Assembly: GCA_021234155.1 (NCBI GenBank)
Contig: JAJEKV010000011.1
Coordinates: 7,551,132 to 7,615,131, forward strand
DNA from: Isoetes taiwanensis
Lineage: Eukaryota > Streptophyta > Lycopodiopsida > Isoetales > Isoetaceae
Length of the DNA stretch: 64,000 bases
Direction of reading: 5' to 3'
Of this stretch, positions 32,521-43,239 are shown one piece after another. The position numbers and the translations under genes are program-made. Every line of letters starts with the position of its first letter. The first letter of the stretch is position 1. A model generated the notes under the pieces. It did no database searches. It saw only the letters and a program-made list of their open reading frames with translations, and was not told the origin of the DNA.

Positions 32521-33453
32521 AACAGTGGCATATTATATTATAGGTGGAATTTTTTACAAAATGTGGGCACAGCCCAGCTATTTCAGCTATGGGCACTGCC
32601 CTATATACAAAAACGGGCTCAGAGCCCTATCTACTAAAAACCTAAGAAGAAAAACCCTCTACTCCGGGTTCGGAGCAGAGGTGATGCGGAGGAGGTGGTA
32701 GAGGTTCTGCCCAGGGTCCCAGCGAAGGTGCAGAACCACCTCCATCCCGTTGGTATTAGGGTCGGGATGTTCAGCCATCCCGGAACACCAGCCATCCATT
32801 CTCAGGCCACGATTGTGGCAGCGCCAGAGATCCAGACAATCCATCTTGCAAGTAATCCACTCCTGACAGTTAGTGGGCATAGTGCAGTTCTCGTTCAAAC
32901 CAGCAGCAGCCATGCTGAGCGCCATCGGATGTCTTCGCTTCACTCCCGGTTCGTCTTATATAGCCAACCGAGGAACTCCTTGTCGACGTGGACCAATCAA
33001 ATAAATCGCCAACGTGTTTGCAATGCAAGGCTGTTTCTAAAAAGAGAATCTTCTCTCCCGCCGCATATCTAGCCCTGGTACCTTCTGCCACATTCGTTTT
33101 AATGATATCCCACTTCGAGTTGCCAGCCTTAAATGCCATTCCTTCTTTTCATACCCGTCAAACATTAATGTGTGTCCTTTGGCCACCTGTCACATCCGAT
33201 CATTTTCTCACGTCTCATCTCCACCGTTCATTGCTTCCCCCTTTGTTGTTTGGGGACTTAGCCAAATTTTTGCCTCTCAATCGCCTCCTTGGCATCTTTC
33301 AACACCTGGCACCATCAACGGTTGCCGTTTCGACCTCATCATGCCTCTTCGCCTCCGTTTGCGCGCCCTAAACCTTTTCGTCCCTCTGCGCCTTTGTCCT
33401 CCGTTCTTTGTCCTCCGCCTTTGCATCACTGTTCTTCTCCTAAGCTCTTTGCC
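32521..33453. other. Spacer between pol and the extra ORF
   Basis: About 930 bp with no plus-strand coding similarity. The minus strand holds a Cys-rich ORF (see 32662-32925). C/T-rich stretches at 33190-33450 precede the next start codon. Confidence 0.45.
32662..32925 (-). CDS. Possible antisense cysteine-rich small ORF inside the LTR element
   Basis: From ATG 32925 the minus strand encodes 88 residues: MALSMAAAGLNENCTMP, then a Cys-rich core (CQEW, CKMDC, WRCHN, GWCSG) and a tail without motifs. GCTATATAAG (complement of 32955-32964) lies about 30 bp upstream and looks like a TATA box, leaving almost no 5' UTR. The family is unknown. Athila/Tat relatives can carry antisense accessory ORFs, but this may also be chance. 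Confidence 0.3.
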
Positions 33454-33946
33454 ATGGCTGCACCAAAATTTTCTACACTTCAAGCTACTGCTCCCAGGGA
33501 ACCGGCTCTTTTCGAGTCTGTATCTTTCTTGACGCCCACTTTCCGTGAAGCCCTTGTTGGCCCGAATCATGAAGTCGCAGAACGCCAGAAGCTTTACGAA
33601 TTCTCTCAAATGGAACTTCCGGCTCCAAATCCTGACCAGTTGAAGCAGTTCATCGCTAACATCGTCAACAGCCCGCATGGATACACCACAGTGGTCGATG
33701 GCACCACCATTTCGCTGACTCAACACTTGATTTCAGAGGTATTCCATATTCCTTTGCAAACCCCTTGTTTATCTTGGTCTGCCATACAGGATCTAGATGT
33801 CACTGAGTTTGGTGCACCTCCTTATCACGCCAATGTGCATCGCCTGACAAATATAGACAAGCCTCATGAAACTTTTGTTAAGTTTCTGTGGCGCAAGTTC
33901 CTCGGGTATTCTATCAAGAACACCCATATCAATAAGCCTTTGTGTT

Positions 33947-34258
33947 AAAGCATGCTACGGTGTACCACTTTTGGAACCCTCAAAAGTACCTACACTGGGT
34001 ACTTTTAAAACTGGTCCTTTCTGTTTTTTCTTCCCATTAAAATCAATCCAAAATTTTTGAATTGAAGGTCAATAACATGTCAATCTATAATAGTAGATGA
34101 TAACAATACTATTAGAGACTAAAATGAATGAATCAACTCTCAAACTTATTGTTTATTGAGACATTTATGCAAGTTCCTAGTACCCAGTGCTGGGTACTTT
34201 TCTGGGTAGTTTTGCACTCCCTAAAAAGAACTTTAGATGGTACACCCTAGCATGCTTT
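33947..34258. mobile_element. MITE, 312 bp
   Basis: Inverted ends AAAGCATGCTACGGTGTACCA (33947 on; one base differs from the other end) and the complement of AAAGCATGCTAGGGTGTACC (ending 34258). The inside is AT-rich, with an inner GGGTACTTTT / AAAAGTACC pair and no ORF. It splits the extra ORF of the LTR element. The duplication is unclear, so the superfamily is not assigned. Confidence 0.8.
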
Positions 34259-36753
34259 CACCCCTTTCTATAATATAGTGCTCACTGCTACGCACTCCAA
34301 CCACCATATTGATTGGCCCCAATTAATGTTCTACCGTCTTCTCCAAGAAGTTGACCGTCTTCGGGCTGCCACTTCTATCTCTGAAGTTTCCGTGGGAGGC
34401 CACCTTCAAGCCATCATCCGTCATTACTTTCCTCCCACACCTCCTCATTCTCAGGATTCCACTCAGCGGTCCCTTCCTCAGACTCACCAAGTTGGCACGT
34501 CACACCCTTCTCCCTCTGGTCATGTCAACATTCTGCACTCACATGTCACTGTCTCCTCCTCCGCTACAAAATCCAAGACTTCCAGTTCACACCATGTCTC
34601 GCAAACTAGGCAACAGCAGGCTCCACCACCACAGCACCCTCGTCAGTTGTTGTATCAGTATCAGCAGGATGCTCAAGCTGTTGTTCTCAAGTTACAAGAA
34701 TCCCAAGAAGCTCTTATGAATGGGGTTCAAACGGCCCTGGAGGCCTCAGATGCGGTTCACCGTGACCTTCAAGCTGCCACTGCACAAGTTCAAACTTTGG
34801 AGGCCAAACTTCAAGACAAGCACGGAGCTCTCTTACAGGCCCGTATAGATCTCAAAAGTGCACAGGATCAGACCAGCCTACTTACAGATCAGCAGGCTCA
34901 ACTCCAATCCGAAATTCAGGACTTATTGGAGCAAAACAAGTCCAAAGATACTCTCCTGAGTGACAAGGAGAAAGATATTGCTAAGCTTGACGCCTTGTAC
35001 TCAGAGCTTTGTGACAATTACAGCACTCAAGTTCAAAACCTTTCAGCACGTGACGCTCAAATTGCCTCTTTGACGGCTCAGCTTTCCACGCAGACTTCAC
35101 AGCTCACATCTCTCCAAGATCAGCTTACGGAGGTTCAGAAACAGAAAATTCTTGATGACGCGGAGATTGCCGTGCTTCGACTCAATGCTCCTGGGCAATC
35201 CTCCTCACAGGTTAACACTTCTCAGAAACGGGTCCGTGACCAGTCACGCCTTCTGTTAGAAAAGGACCACAGGATCCGTGACCTCGAACAACAGCTACAG
35301 CAAGCTATTCAGTCTGCTGATGAGGCACAGACCAAACTTGACGGCTATGTTGCCATCGTTAGCCAGCTGCCTCTTGATTTCCCAGTTCCTTCCTGCTATC
35401 TGGATTATGTGGTTGCCCGCCGCCACCTCTTTCTTCTGAAGTGGCATGGGGCTGATGGTCCTGTGGATGTTCACCTGCGCACTGCAGATTTTCTTCGGAT
35501 CTGGCCAGAACTCTCAATTGAAGACAAAGGTTTATGCCGTGCCCTTTTGGTCTTTGATCTCATTCACTGCGACGATCCGGACTTCATCACCTTCAGAATT
35601 GTTCAGCCCATGGCTTACATTTATCATGATTTCTATCTGGGTGATACACAGGAGAGATTTCGGGATGGGCCACGACAGAACTTTCAGGGTGACCCCACTC
35701 TTCAATGGTTGCTTCAGGATAACAACCCCTATCTCGCTGATCATGCTCAGACCCACGCTCTTCATCAAGAGTACATGCCTGAGCTTGCTCATCATTTGCC
35801 TCTCTGGCAAGCGGAAGTGCTGCAACAAATAAGGAAGTATCTGGGACATCCCGAGGATCTTCCCTATGCACAAGTTTACATGCAACACCTCGCCGGGTAC
35901 AATTAATTACGTGCTCTTCTGGATAGCAAGACAGTCCCCACGGGCTGGGATAGCCCTCCTGTCAACTCTCAACTCTCTGCCCCTGTCTGGGATCGTTGGT
36001 GCAAAGCCCTTGATCCGGCCCTTGTCGATGAATTAGGGAGCAAGGCTCAAGAACCCATGCCCACGGGCATGGTTCCTCTCCCTATGCTTCCCTAGGTGTT
36101 CCTCCACGCCCGGGTTCGACATCCGATTGGCGTCGCCCTTTTGGACCAAGGTCATGGATGGCCATCTTTGGATGGACTCCACCTCGGATCTCGGACGGAT
36201 CTCGGTGTGGGATCCCCGTTTTGTTCGGCCGCTCCGATTGGGAGGAGGGTGCCACTCTTGATAACACCATGAATTGGATCTATATTACTAATGAGCGTGG
36301 TTGGCAACGCCCTGCTGATGCGCTTCATGGTCTTGACACCTTCTTGCAGAATGCCGCCACCTCACCAGATCCTTGATCCATCTTCAAGCGGGTTTTTGTC
36401 TTTGCTCTCAAATGCATCTTGCTCAGCTCTTCAAATCGGCAGCGTCCCATTTTTCACTGCAATCCGAATGCCAGCGTCAGTGCCTTCGGCCTCCAGACCT
36501 GCCTACTCATGGAATGTCAGTTTGTTTCTTCAGACGCCCATGCTGCCCTTGAAGACATGGTGTGATCTCGTTTTCTAATTGATGCAGATCCTGCCCTTGG
36601 CTTCAATACTCCTCCTGCTCTACAAACACGCCAGGATCTCATTGGCAAGTACCATAATGGTGCCCGTCCTCACTCCCGTGAGGATCACTTTCAGACAGAT
36701 GGCTTCCCGCCCTCAGAAACACTTCCTCCTTTTCTTCACTCTGAGTGTCGTTT

Positions 36754-36765
36754 GGTGGGGGGGAG
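36754..36765 (+). promoter_or_regulatory. Polypurine tract
   Basis: GGTGGGGGGGAG, immediately before the 3' LTR, is the expected primer for plus-strand DNA synthesis. Confidence 0.8.
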
Positions 36766-37090
36766 TGTTAGTCCTGTGCCTCCTGGTACAGGACTATTCA
36801 TGCATACGACGGACCAGGTCAAGAACAAGGACCCGCAGTCAACCACGGGTCAGCCATCCAAGGCCCCGCAGAAGACCAAGCAGCAGCCACTCAAGAGATG
36901 CCACTCAGACAAGTGACGGGCCATCACCGCCCGCGTCAGCGTGATCCCAGGCACCTCAAGAGGCACCGCCAGCATTCCTGCAAATCAGGCCTCCTTCAAG
37001 GAGTCGGCACCGAAATCAGTCAGAGTGTCTATATTGGGCCAAAGGCCATTGTACTATATATATGGAGTTCCCGAATCCAGACCCCAAACA
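36766..37090 (+). repeat. 3' LTR, 325 bp (internally deleted)
   Basis: Begins TGTTAGTC and ends CCAAACA like the 5' LTR and is nearly identical to it, but joins TATATATG directly to GAGTTCCCGAA, skipping about 187 bp. The deleted part contained the C/T-rich tract and likely transcription start/R region, so termination signals may also be lost. Confidence 0.95.
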
Positions 37091-37095
37091 CCAAT
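37091..37095. repeat. Target-site duplication CCAAT (right)
   Basis: Pairs with 18701-18705 across the LTR retrotransposon. Confidence 0.93.
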
Positions 37096-38500
37096 TCTTA
37101 TCAGTTCCATCCAAATAGATTTTGGAAATCATGGACGAAAAAGGATATTGTCAAACTGCAACAGTAAGATAAGGTGTAGTCTCCGAGTTCCAATAAAACT
37201 AAGTATCTAAAAAAGATGTAAAATATTCATTCTTGCGAGTTGTGCTGTGACTAGCACTTTGGTGGTGGATGCATATGTCAGATGTGGAGTCCGTCCAGAG
37301 TTATAATTCTCAACCTTATTCAATGCAGTTCTTATTAGCCAAGACTGTGTATAGCTTTAAAAAGGAGCATAGGGAACAACCTTCTTGGTCCATCCATAAT
37401 TACAATTGCTTATAGCCTTATGAAGGAGCATAAATAATCACCCTACTGGATGCTTCTGACACAACAACAAAATATGTATCATTTGTTTCAGAGAGAGAAT
37501 GCCACCTTAAGTTCATTTGTGTAAAGATTGTTATAAAGGCCAACTATATTAAGTTGTTTTTATCAGCTCCTCAAATATAGTTTACTAAGTGTATAAGCGT
37601 TGTTCTCTTTCAGCTTTAACTTATATGATTTAGCAATATTTAGTTCCTTGAAGGTGTTTTGGATTACTATTACTATTCAAATAAGTATATAGTGGAGCGC
37701 AACTTATACTGTGTTTGCTGGTAGATATGTTTCACATTTGTACCTTACATAAGGGTTAATTACGGGCATGCTAGCCATATCCATGGTAGAACTTTTTAGA
37801 ACTGTTAGTTCTTATGCCAATACATAAAAGGTCTTCACATTGAATCTATTGTTCTTATGCTAGTTGAAGGTCCTTGTGCAACACTTGTAATCATGGACTT
37901 AATAATGTAAATGGACATCCATGTTCTACTATAGCTCTCATACTTACTGTATGTTCATTTAAGCTTATAAGATTGATTATGAACATTATATATGCACCTT
38001 AATTAACTCCCCATGCACAACCTTTTACATTTCATGTTCTACTTCAACATGCTTAAAAATATGATTCAAAAGGTATTGCATCATTCCCTCTAACTATAAG
38101 CTAGAGATTGTGCAATTGAAGTAGCAATTTTGATTGATTGTGGAAACATGACTTTGAAGTATGATTTAAGCCACTTCACCCTCGGACCATTGAGGGCAAC
38201 CCCCCGTGCGCAGCACCTTGTTTTTAATTGAAAGGGCGTCATTCTATTCATTATCACATCATGAATACATTCTACATCACTTTATTCCACATATCACATG
38301 GAAACCAATCCGCTACCTAGGCGCGATATGCTAGGAGTTACTTTTGCATGTGATTATCAAGTACATATGGAAGGTTTAAGGTCTCTACCACAGGACCAGT
38401 TGGTCATAGTTGAATCTGTGGCCTCAAGGCAATGGATTTTTAAGGTCTCCATTACTAAACCAATATTGGCCAGGTTTGAACCCGTGACTTTGGTTGTGGC
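37096..38500. other. AT-rich region without recognisable genes
   Basis: Flank continuous with 18118-18700 before the insertion. No convincing ORF. 38298-38507 is open for 69 codons but looks like a shadow inside a dispersed repeat. Confidence 0.45.
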
Positions 38501-38760
38501 GGTTTAAGGTCCTGCCACCATACCATACAAATTTTGTGGTCATTGTGCTAGATATTCCAAATGAGGGCTACCTCGGTCGTCAAATCCATTCATTCTATGG
38601 CCCAGATTGTATGTTTGGGTCTCTGGGCACCTTTCGTTTCGAATATGTAGCATAATAACAGGGGGTTTTCTTTGTGTTTTTGTACGCTTTTCACTAAGGT
38701 TTTCCTATGATTTCGTGATGTATTCAAATGGATGTACTAATACGTACATCTAGAGTGCAC
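38501..38760. repeat. Dispersed repeat fragments
   Basis: 38540-38640 (ATTGTGCTAGATATTCC ... TATGGCCCAGATTGTATG) matches parts of the tandem units at 40840-40930. 38670-38760 (TTTTTGTACGCTTTTCAC to CGTACATCTAGAGTGCACC) matches 11795-11880. Confidence 0.65.
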
Positions 38761-38802
38761 CATTTCTGAGCCATTGATTTTAGCCTTTTTTTTTTCAATG
38801 GT

Positions 38803-38929
38803 CAACAACCAATGGCTCACAACAAAAGCCCTTTTTTTGTGCGTGTGGTGCATAATGGGCACATCAACAACCAATGGCTCACAACAAAAGCCCTCTTTTT
38901 TGTGTGTGTGGTGCATAATGGGCACATGA
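38803..38929. repeat. 63 bp tandem duplication
   Basis: Two copies of TCAACAACCAATGGCTCACA through TGGTGCATAATGGGCACAT, at about 38803-38865 and 38866-38929. Confidence 0.9.
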
Positions 38930-39660
38930 AGGGCTTAAAGGGCGCATGTAGTGCAGTTTCCCCGCCGGCAACACATTTCTTATCATAACTTTTGATCCAG
39001 AGCTCTGTTTGAGATGATTTTTATTGCGTTGGAAAGCTCTCTCCGAGATCTTTTTGTTAGTGTATGATATGGATATGTTTGGTTAAGTTATCTATGCTAA
39101 AACAGCAATTTTTCGGCCGGGTTTGGTAGGCTTTCACATCCTACCAGCTGATTAATACATGATTGCGCTATTGGATATTGTTTTATGGCTCATTCCGAAT
39201 GAAGCTTGCAAAAAATTACCATGCATTTTTAGATTTTGAGGTAGTTATTAAGCAAATTCCAAGGCTTCTAAATCCTTGTGCTAACAAGCAGAAAAGTTTC
39301 CCACTTTGGTTTCTCACCACAAGAATCCATGGAGGCCAAAGGCTGCTGTTAAATTCCAGTTGAAAAATGTTTGTGTATGGGTGTTGCAAACTTTATGACT
39401 TTCAGAATAATGGGATCAATCTACTCTATCTTTATGGTAACTTTTACTTATGTTCTATTTGTTTTATTGTGATCAAATTCAAAAGCTACAGGTGATGAAA
39501 GCCTCAAATGAATTCTAGTTTTTTCTGGTTTGAATTCTAAAAATTTTGTCACACCCGGGGAGGGGGGGGTGGTGACGTCCCTAAGGCCCCGAAGGGGCCA
39601 AATTTTTTTTTTTGCAACACAAACCATTAACATCCAACATATAAAAATTAAATCCCCCAA
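38930..39660. other. Region without recognisable genes
   Basis: AT-rich. Ends in a G-run and a small hairpin (AAGGCCCCGAAGGGGCC, 39580-39597) next to a T-run, just before the large inverted repeat. Confidence 0.45.
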
Positions 39661-40177
39661 CACATGACCAACACATAACAACCATTGATACTAACAACAA
39701 ACACATAACTACCATTGACATTAATTAACACAACCATTGGGTCCAACACATTTAAATTAAAATCCCCCTTAAACCCCCTTTGGTTTGGGTGCATATTCAC
39801 ACGGGGGGTGACGTAGGGCAGCGAGAGCCCTCATAATTGTATTTTGCACGTACGAAATCAACACCATATAGTATTCTGCTTGAAATCTTATAGTACTTTG
39901 CGAATCTTGTTATACAGTATAGCAAATTTTGTACTTGCATATCCCACAAATGAGGAACTTTACGTACGGTGTAGATTAAGGAATAAGGGGTGAATATGCC
40001 TATCCAACAGCTCTCGTTGCCCGGAGTCACCCCCCGTGTGAATATGCACCCAAATCAAAGGGGGTTTAAGGGGGATTTTAATTTAAATGTGTTGGACCCA
40101 ATGGTTGTGTTAATTAATGTCAATGGTAGTTATGTGTTTGTTGTTAGTATCAATGGTTGTTATGTGTTGGTCATGTG
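39661..40177. repeat. Large inverted repeat: 167 bp arms, ~97% identical
   Basis: 39661-39827 (starting CACATGACCAACACATAACA) is the reverse complement of 40011-40177 with about five mismatches and no length difference. The spacer is 183 bp. A transcript would form a long near-perfect hairpin. There is no ORF of note, and neither end shows a clear target duplication. Confidence 0.95.
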
Positions 40178-40182
40178 TGATT

Positions 40183-41265
40183 ATGGTCATTTATCACTGG
40201 GAGCACCTATGATTTTGAAATACGAAATACACACCTAAAGTTTTGGAATATGAAATACGGTGATTCATCTCTATACGGGTTTGCCTAAGGTTTTAGAATA
40301 TGAAATGTGAAGACTCGAAACCCATGTTATTTGTGCTATATGTTCTAAACGAGTTGCGCCCTAGACTACGTCGATCGCAGGATCCATCCATCGTATGGTC
40401 CAGATCATATGTTGGGCCCTCTGGGTGCCTTTTATTTCAACTGCGATCGACCCATCGTATGGTCCAGATCCTGGGCGCCTTTTATTTCAATTATGGCCAT
40501 TTATGACTAGGAGCGCCTACGATTTTGAAATATGAAATGCAACTTCACCTATGGTTTTGGAATATAAAATACGGGGACTCGTCTCTATACGGATTCGCCT
40601 AAGTTTTTAGAATATGAAATGTGGAGACTCAAACCTCTACCAAAATAACTCAATATCCTAATAGAAATATTTTAACCAATCCAACCAACAAACTAACGTA
40701 TTTATTTTTTTTCTTGAATTTATATGTTTTGTTTTTTTCCTCATAATAACCCATTCAATTGTTTTAGAGGCATGGTCTATGGTCTTAAATCGCCATATCA
40801 AATCACCTTAGAACCCCCTGTTATTGTGCTAGATATTCTGAACAAGGTGCGCCTGGACTACCGTGATCATCGAATTCGTCCATCCTATGGCCCAGATTGT
40901 ATGTTGGGGCTCTAGGGGCCTCTCATTTCGATTATGATCATTTATGACTGGGAGCGCCTATGATTTTGAAATATGAAATACAGGTTCACCTAAAGTTCTG
41001 GAATATACAATACAGGGACTCATCTCTATATGAATATAAAATGTGAAGACTTGAACCTCTACCAAAGTAATCCAACATTCTAATAGAAAATATTTTAACC
41101 AAGCAACCAGCAAGCTAACATGCTTACTTTTTCTATAGAATCTATGTTCCTTCCCCACAATAATAACCCATTCAATTGTTTTAGAATCATGTATGATCTT
41201 AATTACTATACCAAATCCCCTAGAACCCCCCGTTATTGTGCTAGATATTTAAACAGAGGATATTG
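40183..41265. repeat. Diverged ~440 bp tandem repeat, about 2.5 copies
   Basis: Units begin near 40183, 40491 and 40931 with TTATGRYCATTTATSACTRGGAGC and share TTTTGAAATAYGAAAT, ACTCRTCTCTATA, ATTTTAACCAA and AACCCATTCAATTGTTTTAGA in order. The first is shortened to ~310 bp, the third ends near 41265. A related piece lies at 38540-38640. Family unknown. Confidence 0.85.
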
Positions 41266-42219
41266 TTCCATATTGGAAGCTAAGCTCCTGTCTTATGCAT
41301 GTTGGTTGCTACGGCTCCTATGTACTCCGTCGGCTTGCTTCTTATACTTCTACTTCCTCTCATTAATGTTAATGAAATGACTAGATATGTGCGTACATTG
41401 GCCTGTCAAGGACCATATGGGACCCATCCCTCCCACCCCCCCCCGGGGCCGCTTGCCTCTCACCGCGGCCGATTATGACCGTAGCGGTGACTTATGCCCA
41501 GATGCTAGTATTTTACCTAGCAAAAATTCTGTAGCTCCGCATGCTACTGCAATAAACTGACTAGTTGGTCACACTATGACTGCTGCGGAGAGATGCTTTG
41601 GTAGAAGGCGCCTCTGGAAGATCTCGGGAACTACAACCTTCCCCTGTAACCAGTGGTTTGATGCTAAATGTAGAAACTTCAAGCGCTGGCTTCGATAGGT
41701 TATGACCCTGCTTTGCGCCCCCTGGCGATCAAACAGTACCGTTTTTATGAAAGGAAAGAAAGCCGAATATATTGCAAAGCATGCAAGGGAAATGTTTTAC
41801 CTGCTGGAGAGGCATCCCAGAACATCTTGGAGAAAGGTGTTGAGCAAGCCTCTGCAGCCTGCAGGAAATATCAGTCCAGATCAATGGATGCAATACTTGC
41901 ACCAGCTCTATGATCCTTCTGGGGTTCGGCTAGAGGTACCCCACCAAAGGGGCCCGGCCTTGGAAATCATAGAGGCAAGGCGGCAGACTTGGATGGCATG
42001 CAGGCAGAGCTAAATTCAAGTGAGTGGGACCACCAATAATGCCCATCCTGACTGCATTATTTAATAAGGCATCGTAGGAAAGATTTCCCCAACAGTGGAC
42101 CATTAGCAGAGTTCCATCTAGAAGGCAGGAGACCCACACAGCCCAACCAAATATAGGACAATCATGGTGGGATCACTCTTTGCCAAGCTAATGGCCAACA
42201 TCCTTGAATAGCAATTCAC

Positions 42220-43024
42220 GATGTGGGCAAAGGAAGCAAAAGTGAGAGCGCTCACACAGGCAGGATTTAGGTCCTGGCACTCCATCATTGACCATATATT
42301 CATGCTCCAGACCTTAGTTGAGGATAGCAGGAACCGCTGCCAGGATTTGTACTGCTGCTTTGTCAACTTTGCAAAGGCCTTTGACACTGTGCCTAGAGAA
42401 AAGTTGTGGGAAAGGCTAAGACAGTTGGGAGCCCCTAAAGACTTTGCAAAATGCAGTATATATGCTCTATGAGACATTTTCTGGCTGACTGACACCGACA
42501 GGACCACCTACAATGTAGTATTGGTGTCCGCCAGGGATGCCCGCTCTCCCCAACATTGTTTTGCCTCTACAGGGTGGCTTTTCTGCCATGGGGTTGATGG
42601 AGCTCGACTTGTGTACCAGTTCATTAGGCAGCTCATATACACAGATGATGTTGACCTCCCAGCCCACACCCCAGATGTCGTGCAACAACACCTACATGCC
42701 CTGGATAGCTTCTGTCAGGCCATTGGAATGAGCATCAATTTGGCCAAGACTAAGATCTCATCTTTGTGCCAACCAAGGCTTCACTCCTTCACTTATTAGG
42801 GGCAAAGTATGGAGATGGCGCGCACTTGCAAGTACCTGGGAATAGAGTTCCCCACTACCACATACCGAGATACTTCCATTCGATTACATGTGACTAGGGG
42901 TTGGAAGGCACTTTATGCGATGCAGAACAACAACTACAACGCAGAGTTGTATGACTGGCCCCATCTATCCCACTTGTTCAGGGTTCTGGTGAAACCTGTT
43001 CTTTTATATAGGGTCGAAGCCTAG
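42220..43024 (+). pseudogene. LINE reverse transcriptase, RTE-like
   Basis: Motif A: CFVNFAKAFDTVPREKLW (42355-42410). Next ALYE, then, after a stop and shifts, a RQGC-PLSPTLF-like patch near 42528-42570, the active-site box LIYTDDVDLPAH (YADD variant, about 42630-42665), SINLAKTK, and TCKYLGIEF with WKALYAM downstream (42820-42925). At least three frame breaks. RT copies the element RNA at a nicked target. Inactive here. Confidence 0.85.
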
Positions 43025-43239
43025 GGTCAGGTCATATCCACGACCACGTGGAATAAATTGGAGGTACAGAAAGCCTTTTTGGCCGGGACACTCGGGGTGA
43101 AATCCAATGTTCCATATCAGATCCTTCCAGGAGACATAATTCTTACCTCTTCACCGGGCCGCACTTGATCGCCACATTATTTACTTTCAGAAGGTGGCGG
43201 GTATGAGCAATTAACGTCTTCCCAATCTGGAGAGGCGAA

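Larger units (their letters stand above)
33454..36765 (+). pseudogene. Long extra ORF downstream of integrase (coiled-coil protein), interrupted by a MITE
   Basis: ATG 33454 opens MAAPKFSTLQATAPREPALF. The frame is open for 165 codons to the MITE at 33947, resumes after 34258 and stays open to TAA 35906 (about 548 codons). Similar-style coding continues beyond that stop (TGWDSPPVNSQLSAPVWDRW), and further shifted frames reach close to the polypurine tract. The middle (about 34720-35370) is a long heptad-rich coiled coil (QVQTLEAKLQDKHGALLQAR, LTAQLSTQTSQLTSLQDQL) between a Pro/Ser/His-rich linker and a folded C-terminal region (LLKWHGADGPVDVHLRTADF). The position equals that of the env-like ORF of Athila elements, yet I see no signal peptide or membrane span. 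Function unknown. Confidence 0.75.
18706..37090 (+). mobile_element. Ty3/gypsy LTR retrotransposon carrying nested insertions, RT deleted
   Basis: Two LTRs starting TGTTAGTC and ending CCAAACA, a 5 bp CCAAT duplication, a tRNA-Asp-like primer site, gag with zinc knuckles, an integrase, a long extra ORF and a G-rich polypurine tract are all present in the order expected for gypsy elements. A tRNA-Asp primer plus a large ORF downstream of pol is typical of the Athila/Tat branch, though RT is missing so the lineage is not firm. Of 18,385 bp, 9,459 belong to a nested CACTA element and 312 to a MITE, leaving about 8.6 kb. Protease, RT and most of RNase H are gone, so it could only move in trans. 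Confidence 0.95.

Noticed and set aside
33947-34258. Treating the break in the extra ORF as an intron
   Set aside because: It has inverted terminal repeats and no GT-AG borders at the break, so it is a MITE insertion.
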